From: Strigamia acuminata
Taxonomy: Eukaryota > Arthropoda > Chilopoda > Geophilomorpha > Linotaeniidae
Length of the DNA: 64,000 nt
NCBI GenBank assembly: GCA_949358305.1
Contig: OX442318.1
Location: 5,008,501 to 5,072,500, forward strand
Direction: 5' to 3'
The stretch's first letter is position 1; the number at the start of each line of letters is the position of its first letter. A program made the translations under genes and the position numbers. Of this stretch, positions 20,201-30,600 are shown piece by piece. The notes under the pieces are model-generated. The model was not told where the DNA came from, made no database searches, and was given only the letters and a program-made list of their open reading frames with translations.

Positions 20201-22975
20201 ACGCCGGCCTTAAATAAACGCCGGGTTTGTTTAAACGCCGGTTTTAAACGTTTTTTAGACGAATATACGGTAATTTAACGTAAATGATTGGGTGGCGGCA
20301 GTAAAAAAACCTTTTTTTTTCGTTAGACGCCCGGCGCGAATAATCGCCGGGCTTTGAATAATCGCCGGAGGGGTCGACTTGGAAAAGTAAATAAACGCCC
20401 CGGCGTTAAATCGAGGCAGTACGGTAACTGAACTTCTGATTGCACAATTTCTAGGCCACGTCTTAAAATTTAATGGAAGTTACCAATCAAGTGCCATTGT
20501 AAACAATCCGACAAAGTTTCAGTCCTTAGAGAAAGGAAGCTGTTTTCAGTTTTGGTATATGATGACCGACGATAAATTTTCGAAACTTGAGGTTGCACAA
20601 ATAGTTGACTCATCAAGAATACACAAACTGTACCAAGCATACAAGCCTAATGAATGGCATTTTGGTCAAATAACAATCCCACCGAACAAAATTTTCCAAG
20701 TAAGCCATGACTACAGTCATCCCTCGATTTGTGCGAGGGTAGATTCCGTGAAACCATCATATAAATTTTATTCCAAACTAAAACGTAAAACTTTCAGATT
20801 GATTTTCGGGCAACTGTAACAAACCTTTACAATAATCGTCACAGTTTTTTCCTTGACGATTTTATTATTCAGAACGAATCTTGCCTGCCTGACGGTTCTT
20901 GTGATTTTGAAAGCTCTTCTTGCGGCTGGAGTCCATATAACTTAACTAGAAACATTAAATGGTTAAGAAGTAGTGCCGCTACACCGTCTAAGCTCTCGGG
21001 TCCTAATGTAGATGCAACAGGAAACAAAGAAGGATCATACATGTTTCTTGATTCTATTTTGGGCATCAGCGGAGAAGCTGATATACGAAGTCCACAATTA
21101 CAGACCGAAAGTATGATCTCCTGCTTCAGCTTTTATTACCATATCAGTGGACCCAGTAAGTACTAAAAATACACTGAAACTCAGAAATGTACTACAATTT
21201 GTCACTTATCCCTTAGATGTAGGATCTTTAAGTGTTGAAGTTATTTTGTCCAACAACGATACAATAAGTATTTTCAAAGTCACAGGGCCCCGAGAACAAA
21301 AATGGATCCCAGTACATTTGGAAATTCATAATCTAACAGAATACTACTTTGTAAGACCTGCTTTTATTGTAAATACAGTTCAATTATGTTATAGTGATCA
21401 TAAGAAGTAAAAGCATTGGTAAACTCTCAACTGGTTTATGCATACAGGGTTGGGAACTCATACTTTTTTCAACCAGTTCTCGTGCTTAGTTAAACCCTAC
21501 ACTTGTGATCATTCATGCCAAGATTGGACTGTAATATTTAATTGCTAAAGAAATTAATCGGGTTCTTTTTTTGTTACCCTAAGATAAGAATATTGGGCAG
21601 TCTAAATAAAAGTCCAATGGGAAACATAGCAATTGATAACTTCACTGTTACTCCTGACATTTGTCCACAAAAGATGGTCGTACCACCTATCACAACTACT
21701 TCGACTACTACTTCAACTACTACCACAACAATTAAAATTACATCCGAAACCACCAAACCACCTGCTGTCACATCATCAACAGAAATAATAACAAAACCAG
21801 TAACTGAAAAAACAACCACTGAAATTTTGACCAAAACCTCAACTTCGTCAACAGCAGGATGTTCTGCCAATGATCTTTCATGCAGTCCAAGTGATAAATG
21901 TATCAAAAGTGTCTACTGGTGTGATGGAAACAAAGATTGCCCACTTGGGGAAGATGAAACAATATGTGGTAATGAACAATTTTTCCCTGGATTTCTATTA
22001 GATCAAGAAAATTTCCTTTTATACTTGTAGAAGAAAGAAAGTGCCCAGAAGGAACATTTTCTTGTTCATCGGAACCGAGCAAATGTATTGACAAAGAAAG
22101 GCTCTGTGATGGATCCTCTAACTGCACTGACAGATCAGATGAAAGTCAATGTGGTAAGTTAATACTACCAAACAAATATTAATCAATTCCACTATTCACC
22201 GATTTGACCACAAATCAACCACCACAAAGACTTCAATTTTACTTTAAACAACTATTTTGTTGCAGAATGTCACTTAGATTTATGTCTGAACAAAGCAAAC
22301 TGCACCAAACAGGACAAATTAGCTGTTTGTAATTGTACTAACAACTATCATGGAAACCGATGCCAATTTGAAGCATTGATAAAAAAATCCGAATCACATT
22401 CCGGTAATTTATAACAAACCACATTTTACAAAATCCAAACCAAATCTATGATTTTTAGGTCCGGGATGGATAGCAGGTGTGGTCTTAGGTACGCTTTTAG
22501 GCATTGCATTCGGCGCTGCCTTCTACTTGAAAAAATACAGACGCCCAAAGTAAAATTTCAATAAAATCATTCAATTCACTTGGATTTACTGTTACAATTG
22601 ATGCATATTTTTTATGTTATTGATTCATTTATTTAAAAAAAAGCATTTCTGAAACCACTCCAATGACAATTGACAATCCAATGTATGAATTTGACACTGA
22701 AACTCCTGAATATCATTCGGTAAGAATTGTCAAACACTAACCTCAAATCACGACTGGGAGCCCTCAGATGTTATTAGGACACTTTTAATTAATATTTTAT
22801 TTTAGTTTCGATTTTTGGAGCCAGATACCACAATACCAAATGAAGCAGATGAAACATTTGCTGTAAGTATTACTAAACTTAATCTACGTCAAGCAATGAT
22901 CATATAACATTATTTATGTAATAATTTATTCAATTCCAGAGAGGTGGATTTATGAATCCACTTTACTCCAAGTAA
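5147..22975 (+). CDS. Gene 2: giant MAM/LDLa/EGF type I membrane receptor (copy A)
   Basis: This is a complete multi-exon gene. Exon 1 (5147-5192) encodes the start of a signal peptide, [15 protein letters not shown], and exon 2 (5253-5285) finishes it with an Asn/Ser linker. Then follow 16 MAM modules (6138-21660), LDLa1 (17151-17276) between MAM11 and MAM12, LDLa2 (18241-18375) between MAM12 and MAM13, a Thr-rich stalk, LDLa3 and LDLa4, one EGF-like module, one transmembrane helix (22460-22549), and a tail ending NPLYSK before TAA at 22973-22975. MAM modules are adhesive extracellular domains, LDLa modules bind calcium and ligands, and NPxY tails recruit PTB or clathrin adaptors. A cell-surface adhesion or endocytic receptor is therefore likely. 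No vertebrate orthologue is claimed. Its introns carry the heaviest transposon load of the three copies, but the reading frame appears intact. Confidence 0.85.
5400..5439. repeat. Perfect 14-bp hairpin in gene 2 intron 2
   Basis: CATTGTTTTGCTCG and its exact reverse complement are separated by 12 bases. It has no counterpart in the short introns of genes 3 and 4 and may be a solo fragment of a mobile element. Confidence 0.6.
5509..6077. mobile_element. Pogo/Tigger-like (Tc1/mariner) element
   Basis: The terminal inverted repeats begin CAGTCGAAACTCTTTATAA and are nearly perfect at both ends, and TA flanks each end (5507-5508 and 6078-6079). The interior has many TTCGTTATAACGAA-type palindromes and a remnant transposase start on the minus strand. 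At about 569 bp it is non-autonomous. It lies in intron 2 of gene 2 and is absent from genes 3 and 4. Confidence 0.85.
5607..5822 (-). pseudogene. Remnant pogo transposase N-terminus (Psq-type HTH)
   Basis: The minus strand reads IYDKLNIIDAIDNGKKPS then VAEEFNLSRSTISTILRNRD, the helix-turn-helix typical of pogo and Tigger transposases. An in-frame TGA lies a few codons after the likely start, and the frame ends after the HTH, so the DDE catalytic domain is gone. Confidence 0.75.
9129..9208. mobile_element. Small hairpin MITE, CAGGGTGG-type ends
   Basis: Two 33-bp arms (GGGTGG ... GACAATATG) are inverted with about five mismatches around a short centre, next to TA-containing flanks. The termini resemble mariner-family MITEs. 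It lies in the intron before the MAM4-MAM5 linker of gene 2. Confidence 0.6.
12038..12745. mobile_element. Harbinger-like MITE in gene 2 MAM8 intron
   Basis: A 31-bp terminal inverted repeat (TGCCTAGTTTACACTTGAAC on the left, one T/C change on the right) is bounded by TTA on both sides (12035-12037 and 12746-12748). A 3-bp TWA target duplication is typical of PIF/Harbinger. It is about 708 bp with no coding capacity. The same intron in gene 3 is about 60 bp. Confidence 0.8.
13477..13594. repeat. Three consecutive perfect hairpins
   Basis: In order: a 13-bp stem AACGAGTGTAAAC with a 2-base loop, a 19-bp stem ACACGACATTTACACGAAT with a 2-base loop, and a 13-bp stem TTAAACGGAAACG with a 12-base loop. 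All stems are exact. Confidence 0.8.
13720..13900. repeat. GC-rich tandem array inside nested element
   Basis: Irregular repeats of GCGATCGAATGCGGCC and GACGTTCGGCC occur four to five times, strikingly GC-rich against AT-rich surroundings. The frame on the opposite strand is only a translation of the repeat. Confidence 0.75.
15675..15759. mobile_element. 85-bp pogo/Tigger-type MITE
   Basis: The ends CAGTAGAACTTTGCTTATCC and the inverted CAGTAGAACCTCGATTATC are flanked by TA on both sides. It lies in the last MAM10 intron of gene 2. Confidence 0.7.
15795..16010. repeat. GGATAGGATTGG-rich intronic stretch
   Basis: The words GGATAGGAT and ATCCTATCC recur several times in both orientations, along with TTTGAATTG and ATTCAAACCG. 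It is probably a degraded mobile element, but I could not define its ends. Confidence 0.35.
17151..18375 (+). other. Gene 2 LDLa1-MAM12-LDLa2 block
   Basis: LDLa1 (17151-17276) has six cysteines and ends with [10 protein letters not shown], giving the acidic calcium site. MAM12 exons are about 17511-17639, 17698-17778, 17842-18003 and 18061-18152, with the start signature MCDFEDNMCVW. LDLa2 (18241-18375) has CGGTTCINQTSVCDF and CKDGSDEINC. Each LDLa is encoded by one phase-1 exon, the usual arrangement for a shuffled module. Confidence 0.8.
18499..21660 (+). other. Gene 2 MAM13-MAM16 coding block
   Basis: MAM13 exons are 18499-18644, 18710-18811, 18875-19013 and part of 19154-19415. The donor after 18644 was chosen because only it preserves phase in all three copies. 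MAM14 occupies the rest of 19154-19415, then 19469-19731 and 19792-19888. MAM15 is 19952-20073, 20455-20699 and the start of exon 20798-21155; it lacks the first two MAM cysteines. MAM16 is the rest of that exon ([12 protein letters not shown]), 21217-21350 and the start of 21584-21968. Confidence 0.75.
20113..20426. mobile_element. AACGCCGG-rich MITE in gene 2 MAM15 intron
   Basis: 27-bp terminal inverted repeats (CCGTACTGCCTTGATTTAAC on the left, one mismatch on the right) lie next to TA. The interior consists largely of repeats of AAACGCCGG and AATCGCCGG. It is absent from genes 3 and 4. Confidence 0.75.
21660..22404 (+). other. Gene 2 Thr-rich stalk, LDLa3, LDLa4, EGF
   Basis: Exon 21584-21968 continues from MAM16 into a Thr/Ser-rich stalk (about 21675-21855, a likely O-glycosylated mucin-like stem) and LDLa3 (CSANDLSC through CPLGEDETIC). 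Exon 22031-22153 is LDLa4 (CPEGTFSC ... [10 protein letters not shown]). Exon 22266-22404 is an EGF-like module with six cysteines (CHLDLC, NCT, VCNCTNNYHGNRC). The stalk would hold the MAM array away from the membrane. Confidence 0.8.
22460..22975 (+). other. Gene 2 transmembrane helix and NPxY tail
   Basis: Exon 22460-22549 encodes GWIAGVVLGTLLGIAFGAAF followed by LKKYRRPK, a single helix with a basic stop-transfer. Tail exons are 22644-22719 (NPMYEF, EYHS), 22806-22862 and 22940-22975 (NPLYSK, stop). The two NPxY motifs are conserved or nearly so in genes 3 and 4 (NPTY/NPLY and NPMY/NPLY). Confidence 0.85.
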
Positions 22976-23154
22976 ACCACTAATTGTTTTCTCCATACAT
23001 TTCTGTACATTGCAAATTTTAAATTTAGAAAATAAAATAGAATGAAATTTCTTATTAAAACACCTATTATTAATTTAAAATATAAAACCTGTGAAGCCTC
23101 ACATCTATTTTGGACAATTTATGATGTAACAGTATCCTTTACGTGAAATATTAC
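22976..23154. other. 3' flank of gene 2, conserved among copies
   Basis: After the polyadenylation signal, a segment with CACCTATTATTAATTTAAAA and TTTTGGACAATTTATGATGTAACAG-like text (about 23060-23135) aligns with 41645-41732 after gene 3 and 59380-59455 after gene 4. No gene is seen. Confidence 0.5.
23031..23036 (+). terminator. Polyadenylation signal of gene 2
   Basis: An AATAAA hexamer lies about 56 bp after the stop codon, consistent with a short 3' UTR. Confidence 0.5.
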
Positions 23155-23515
23155 AGGTGAGTTTTTGATGAGGTAAAGTGAGGTGAATTTTTGGTGATGT
23201 GTGAATAAGTTTTTGGTGAGGAGAGGTGATGTTTTTGTTGGGCGAGGTGAGGTTTTGGTGAGGTGAGGTGAGGTATTGGTAAGGTAAGGTGAGGTATTGG
23301 TGAGGTATTGGTGAGGTGAGGTGAAGTATTGGTGAGGTGAGGTGAAGTATTGGTGAGGTATTGGTGATGTGAGGTGAGGTATGGGTAAGGTGGTGAGGTA
23401 CTGGTGAGGTGAGGTTTTGGCGAGGTTTTGGCGAGGTTTTGGCGAGGTTTTTGGCGAGGTTTTTGGCGAAGTTTTAACAAGGTTTTGGAGATGTTCGGTT
23501 AGGTTAGGTTAGGTC
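23155..23515 (+). repeat. GGTGAGGT minisatellite
   Basis: About 360 bp of irregular tandem repeats use the words GGTGAGGT, GGTATTGGTGA and TTTTGGCGAGG, between genes 2 and 3. Reverse-strand reading frames here are repeat translations. Confidence 0.85.
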
Positions 23516-23698
23516 TTCCATATAAACATTTCTAAAAATTGGGTGCGTCTTTGAATCTAAGAAATACGATAATTAAATGTTTGACCAAAAATAGCAGGCT
23601 ACTTTTTGAGTTGATAATTTTGTTTGACTCACGAATGATGTTATAAATATCCAAATGGACCTTGGTAGATAATAGTGCTCCTCCCCTAGTGAAAAATA

Positions 23699-23900
23699 AG
23701 CCCAAGTATCATTTCCTAGCAATACTGTATCAGCATATCAATTAATATTATAAGCTCATGTAGCTAACCATTGTCATAGAAGATATTGTTATCACAGATA
23801 ATTTATGCTGTTAAGTATATCTTAAAAATCTAAATTTATAACTTTGTATTTATGTATACATTTTAGTAGGACCATATGGGACAATGCAAACAACATAATG
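23699..23900 (+). pseudogene. Decayed MAM4 exon and linker, gene 1-like relic (2/3 spacer)
   Basis: The segment beginning GCCCAAGTATCATTTCC aligns with the third MAM4 exon of gene 1 (about 1329-1461), its intron and the next linker, including the AATTTATGCT end motif. Deletions and in-frame stops make it non-coding. It lies between gene 2 and the promoter of gene 3. Confidence 0.75.
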
Positions 23901-23950
23901 TGTAATGATGGGTTTAAGATAATATGAAAGGAAAGTTGAAGAAATGTCCA

Positions 23951-24165
23951 TTAAAACTACCGAAAACCATCAAATATGCCTTTGTTGTATACTGAAGCTC
24001 AGATATACACTGCAAACGTTACTATTAGCAATAATTAATTGCTTTGTTTGAAAAATTATTTTTATAAAATAATTAACAGATGCAAACTGAAATAAGTTTA
24101 GACTTTATTACAAACATAAAATACTCAGGCTGGCAATGCAGCTTTCCAAACAAGGCCATTTATCT
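23951..24165 (+). pseudogene. Decayed MAM8 end and 3' flank, gene 1-like relic (2/3 spacer)
   Basis: The text around CAAATATGCCTTTGTT, TGAAGCTCAGATA, TAATTGC and AAAATACTCAGG follows the end of gene 1 (about 4375-4720) in the same order, including sequence past the gene 1 stop codon. It shows that a complete short gene once lay here. Confidence 0.75.
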
Positions 24166-24310
24166 GTACAATACAAACCAACTCTCTTTAAGCTGATCAG
24201 TTCTTTTCAACCAAATTCAAAACTCATATGAAAATATAACCATTCTGAAAGCAAAAAATTTAAATGATTTTTGCATTTTAAGGGATTGATTAAAAAGTTT
24301 ATCACTTTCA

Positions 24311-24535
24311 AATATTGTGTAAACTGTAATCATTTCAAAGATTGTTATCTACCTTATTGTCTACTTGATAGCAACTCACATGTCTTGACCACAGAGATTA
24401 AAATCTGATCAAAACAATTCTCCACTGAATCATAGTTTCAGTACACCCCTAAGTACCCATACATGCAATGCATACTTAGCCGGCTCATGTACTTAAACAT
24501 TGTATTCATTTCTCAAAAATTTTGCTATCTTCAAA
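24311..24535 (+). promoter_or_regulatory. Conserved 5' flank of gene 3
   Basis: This is homologous to the gene 2 and gene 4 flanks. The 23-bp core lies at 24473-24495, again 40 bp before the ATG, with one base different from gene 2 (G to C after GGCT). Confidence 0.5.
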
Positions 24536-24676
24536 ATGAAGAAAATACTCACATTTATTCTCATTTCAGCTATTTTCTTAAGTAGGTTTTCCAAATTAAC
24601 CAAAAATGTGTATTGTACCATGATAAACACTCCTCCTTTGCAGAATTACCCAACAACTCAAAAGCTGACTACCCTG
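24536..24676 (+). other. Signal-peptide exons of gene 3
   Basis: Exons 24536-24581 and 24644-24676 encode the hydrophobic leader and an [11 protein letters not shown] linker equivalent to that of gene 2. The donor is TTAA|GTAGGT, so the junction codon is Lys rather than Glu. Confidence 0.8.
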
Positions 24677-27600
24677 GTAAGATCACTCTGTTGTAAACAA
24701 TTATTCGAAAAGAGATACAACAATTCCTAATTAATAGAAAAATTATTAGAAATATAACAATATTCATACAAATTGTATAAATTGTATCCATTAGGTGATT
24801 GTTCCTTCTTCGAAAAATCCACTTGCAATTACAACACATTCAAGTCCGATTGGGATTGGACTACTTCGTATTCTAGTAATTTTGAAGATCACACTACCAA
24901 TTCCACATCTGGTAATCAATTTATACAATGCTTAGACATATTTTTAACAACACTAAAATTTTCTTAAAGGTGGTTCTGCTGCAATTGATGACGATTACAA
25001 AGCTAACAATACAACAGCAAGTTTGTATTCGCCGCTACTTGAACCAACAGGAACCAGTCAACGCTGCCTGACATTTTGGTATAGGTACATGGGAGAGCGA
25101 ATGAAAAGCTTTAGAGTTATCCAGCAAGATGGCGAAGCAAAAGATACTGGAGGAATAATCATATGGAATACTACACAACCAACAGGTCACAGATGGACCT
25201 ATGCTCAGGTTCCCATTCAATCCAATAATACTTTTGTGGTAAAACTAACTAATACTTTACAATGGTGTTCAAATTATAATTGTATTCATATTCTTAGATT
25301 CACTTTAAAGCTAGCCGATATAAAACGAACTCAATACAAGAGAATAACTTCATAGACATTGACGATATTGTATTCACAAAAGGACCATGTACAATAGTAC
25401 CAGACAGTGCCAAAACAAACTCAACTTCTGGTCTTCCACCAAAGAAAAATAAAGAGATGTTGCCAACACCGGGTATGTAAAAAAATCAATTACTATGGAT
25501 ACACTAACCATTTCACAGAAACAAACTGGTTATCAACATCAAATTTTGTAAAAAAATTAGCTTTACTGTATAGTTTTCTTTTACGTAAGCAGTAATTTCG
25601 TAATCCATTGCTGAATGTAATCACCAATGGGAAAAAAATAACAATGAAGCCTACACTTTGACCAGCAATGTTAGTTACTCTGGTGGCCACTCATTTGCAA
25701 GCGACAATTTTTATGCGAGTAATGTTAAGTTGTGTGGTCCCGACCTTCATGTTACACCAACCTATACCTGAACTAAAACACAAACAGAATTCTCTCATGA
25801 CTGTGGTCCAATAAATGTATGGATCATAAAATCGACGCTGAACTTGAATTTTATTTTACAGTTTCCAATTCGCTAGACAACTGCAATTTTGAGAAAAAAA
25901 CACTATGCACTTGGAAACAGGCTAAAGATAATGTTCTTAATTGGACTTTGCGACGTGGAGCAGCTAGACAAGCCAGGTATACGGGACCAAACTATGACCA
26001 CACACTTGGACCAAAGAAGAAGAAGAAGAAGGAAGGATATTACATCTATATTGATGTCAAAAGTCAAAAGCATTTTGGTAAAGCAGCAAAATTGGAATCA
26101 GGTTATATTGAACCTAAAGAAGCAAAATGTCTTACTTTCTGGTATCACATGTGGGGAGCAAATGTAAACACACTTAATGTTAATTCACAAGTAAGAATGT
26201 TGAATAATTCAAGTTCTGGCAAACATAATTATTAATTTATTGTATTTAGGTGGGTAATCAAACCAGCCAGATAGTTTGGAGTAGAAAAGGAACCCAAGGA
26301 AATGAATGGCTCAGAGCAAATGTTAATTTTAATGAGATGACTGAAAAATTTAAAGTATTTTTTTTCAATACATAATTTATAAAATGTTGCTGATTGATGA
26401 ATACTTATTTTTGCAGATTGTTTTTGAAGCAATTGCTGATGAATCCAGCTCACATTGTAGTATTGCCCTTGATGATATATCATTGTCCAAGTTGGACTGT
26501 CCAACAGATAGTATGTAAAAATTTGTTGCAGAATATAAGTTTCAATTAATTGTTTTTGTTTTAGATAATCACTGTGACTTCGAGATTTCAGACTGTAACT
26601 ATAAAAGGCCAGCAAAAAATATTTGGAAGGTTACAGGAAAACATTATTCTTCGAATGCACCAATAGACTTAGATCACACATTCAATACTGGTTATGGTCA
26701 TTACATGGCACTTAATACATCAAAGCTTGACATCGGCGACCCTATTAAACTACAATCAGATTACCTTGATTTAAGTGGAACTAAGTGCTTACAGTTTTGG
26801 TACTATATGAAACCTGGAATCACCACAAACTTCTATGTTACATTAGGACACAACGAAAATGCAATCATTGATGGAAATTGTAAGTCCATCAAAACAATTG
26901 AAATAGAATGTTGGATTATAAAATGCCATTGTTGTACACAGATTTCAGAACCTTCACTGGTAGTTGGCAAGTTGCTCAAGCAACAATAAATACAGACGAA
27001 ACCGCATTAAAATTGATTTTCAATTCAATCATCATGTCAAACAAAGACTATATTGCCATTGATGACATTCAAATTACAAATGGAACTTGTGGCAGACTAG
27101 GTTTGGATTCCTTTAGGAACAGAAAAGTACCATCATAATACGACTTCAAAAACTATTTTTAAAGGTGAATGCAATTTTGAAGATGGAAACCTGTGCACTT
27201 GGTCAAATGGAGTTGACGACAACTTTGATTGGCAATTGCAAAATGGAAAAACAATAAGTACTGGCACAGGACCAACTGGTGATCATACATTAGGCAGTGA
27301 CGAAGGTAATCATTATTTGACTATCAAAAAATCCCCCTTCCTCTGCTTAAAAAAATGCGATAACAACAATAAATTACATTTTAATACTATTCAAGGTACT
27401 TATCTGTATATTGAAACAAGCTCGCCTCAACAGCTAATGGATAAATCCCGATTATACAGTCACGGGTTTCAAGTGTCAGAGAAACCCTGGAAATGTTTAC
27501 ACTTTTGGTACAACATGATTGGCAGTGATATAGGAAGACTGACAGTATACCAATCTGTGAGTAGCCATTGATTGTATTATCATTAAAGCTACAAATAAAC

Positions 27601-30600
27601 TTTGGAAATGCAATTAAAGTTCCAGGCTGACAATGAAAAACCTATATGGCAAGCAGAAGGTGACCAAGGATATGATGGAAACTCAGATTGGCACTATGCC
27701 CAAGTATCATTCCCTAGTGACAAAACATCATATCAGCTAATGTTTGAAGCAACTGTTGGTGGTGAACTTGGAGATATTGCTGTAGACGATATTCTAATTA
27801 CAGATAATTTATGCTCCAGTAAGTACATCTTAATAATTTTCTACGAAAATCAAAAATACCATACCGATTTGGTTATTGACGTAACAGTAACAATTTTCTT
27901 TTCAATTTATTTCTCAAATTTGTTAAATATTGCATTTATATATTTAATTTTTTCAATTTATATTTATTCAATTTTATATTATAGTAATGCCATACAATGC
28001 AAACCATGGCATTGTAACAGTTCCTACAGTGACTCCTACACCTGAACCCCAACGTAAATTCAAATTTACTAATAAATTGCCATTTTCAAAATTATCTTTT
28101 AATAATTGTTGCATTTCAAGCAGAAGAAATTCACGACCTAATTGACTGTAAGTTCAAAAAAGACCTGTGCAATTGGAAGAATGTCAACGCAACCAGATAT
28201 GATAATTGGGTTATAGTCAACTCAGCCAAACCTCAAGAAAAACAATATTTTCCTCCTGGAAGTAAGTTATAACATGTACAAATCAGTATTTGCAAATTTC
28301 TTAACTTATTTTTCTTTTGACAGAAAATTATGCAATGGCTCAAAATGATGTATATTCACCTAACATGGATAGTGTAACCTACACATTAGAAACACCATTG
28401 TTAAAAACAACACCAAAGAATGAGGAAGTGTGTTTTTATTTCGACTATTATATGTTTGGTCCTAGCTATAGCCTACTCACAGTGTACATTGATTTCTACG
28501 ACGAGAATGATAACATTCCGACAACATTCATAGCGTGGAGAAAAAAAAATTCAATTGACAAATGGCAGAAAACACAAGTAACACTCAATTTTCCCGACAA
28601 ATCATTCCGTGTAAGTTGAAATGTGTTGTTATTATATTTCAATTACTGAAAAATTATCTTACAGCTCAGAATAGAAGCCATTATTAGCGACACAAACGTC
28701 ATAGCCATAAAAGCTTTAGACTTTTATTCTTTCGGCTGCGTTTCTTGTAAATAATAAATTGAATAGATAATTTGCATGTTGATACATCAGTATGTTCATT
28801 TCTTTGTTTGAAACAGATTATGAAAAAGTATGCGACTTCACCATACATTCATGTGGATGGATAACCGATATGAATGGAACGGCAGGATGGGGAGTTGTTC
28901 GTGCAAAAGAAGAAGCAAACGGACCGCCTACAGATCATACTTCGTTGACCGCCGATGGTGCTTTTGCTTATGTTGAAAACAACGTTGAACACGCATACGG
29001 CCGTCTGATTTCCAGCAAATACTCCAAGTATAAGGGTCCCCAGTGTCTTTCATTTTGGTATTACTTGAGTGGAGCGGGAAATAGTCTTCTAAGTGTCCAA
29101 CTTGGATACCAAACGGATGAAAATGTCACAACTTACAGTGCAGATTTATGGCAGAGAATTGGCGATAGGGGCAACAGATGGCACAGAGCAGAAATCACCA
29201 TCAGTACATACGAGGATTTCTATGTAAAAACACTGATGACAATATAAATCATGCATAATTATTCATTTATTTTTTTTCTAGGTTGCATTTCTTGCAAATT
29301 TCACAGATGTAGGTCTCGGATATTACATGGCAATCGATGATATAGAGATGTTTCCATCAGCATGTGATCTTCCCGGAACTTGTAGTTTTAATAATAATTT
29401 TTGTGGTTATACAAATGACCTTGATCAGAAGAGTAATTGGATGATCGGTTATGGAAGGACTTACAATCCGCACTCTGTATTAGGACCAGTTGCATTTGAT
29501 AATGGTGACTTATATGGAACTACTTCCATAGTGCAACTTTTTGGTCCACACCAGTGGACAAAAATACCATTAAGATTTAATGGCATCAACATTTTCCGGT
29601 CTATTTGTTAATACTACGGTCGAGGTTGTTTAAGACAGAATAGACTGAGCCATTTATTGAAACTAAATTTCAGCTGGTGCCAATAAAAAGGTGCACTATG
29701 AAAGCACTTATTTCTTAAATTAACATAAAACATATTTTATTGTCTGGTACTCTAATATTGTGCCATTAAAAGGTTTTCTGTGCAAATAATACACGGATTC
29801 GATAAAAGTGCTTTTATGGTTAATGTCTTAGTTATTGTGTTTAACAAATGAGTTTAATTTCAGGATATTATGCGTATATGGATTACAGTGTTGGTGCAAA
29901 TATTGATGAGCCAGTGACTAGACTTAGAAGCGAAAAGTTTCGAGGCACTCAACAATCAAATACATTTTGCCTGGAATTTGCATATGTAAAATTTGAAAAG
30001 TGTAAGTAGTACGCTACTTCCTCCAAAGAAAAATTACAAAGCTGTACAAATTAGTGTAGAAATTTTATTTTTTATTTGTATAGATGGGTATTCATCATTT
30101 AAAGTGTTTCTAAATCGGTTAGACAGATTAGAAGGATTAAAGATACCAATTTGGCAGGCCATTAAAGATAGTTCATTAACAGACTGGGTTCGAGCCAATG
30201 TAGTTTTTAACTGCAGTGTTGAGTTTGAAATAATATTTGAAGCAAGCAATAAATTAATTCCTTCAGCCTTTATTGGAATTGACGACATTGCATTACATTT
30301 AGGCCCAGATTGCAAAGGTATAACATAGACAAATGAAGATAAGATTGTAACATGCTAGTAATAATTACCAATAACTTCCTCCATTTGAAAATCTAGAACC
30401 TGAAACTGATACAAACAATACAAAAATGCAAGGTAAAGCCCATGATAAGAAAGAAAAAGAAGCAGCACAATCACTGTACATAAACTCTACATAAAGTAGA
30501 GATAGATTTTCTATATTTATTTCATACAGAAAATCTGTAAAATTGATACAGTAAATAGAAGTTATGTTTGGCATCGATATATCTTAGGGAAGTACACATT

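Noticed and set aside
21574-21906. Valine-rich reverse-strand frame opposite the gene 2 stalk (likewise 40054-40306 and 57770-57988)
   Set aside because: It is the antisense of ACN threonine codons and has no independent support.
23151-23480. Reverse-strand frame of LTSP/NTSP repeats
   Set aside because: It is a translation of the GGTGAGGT minisatellite.
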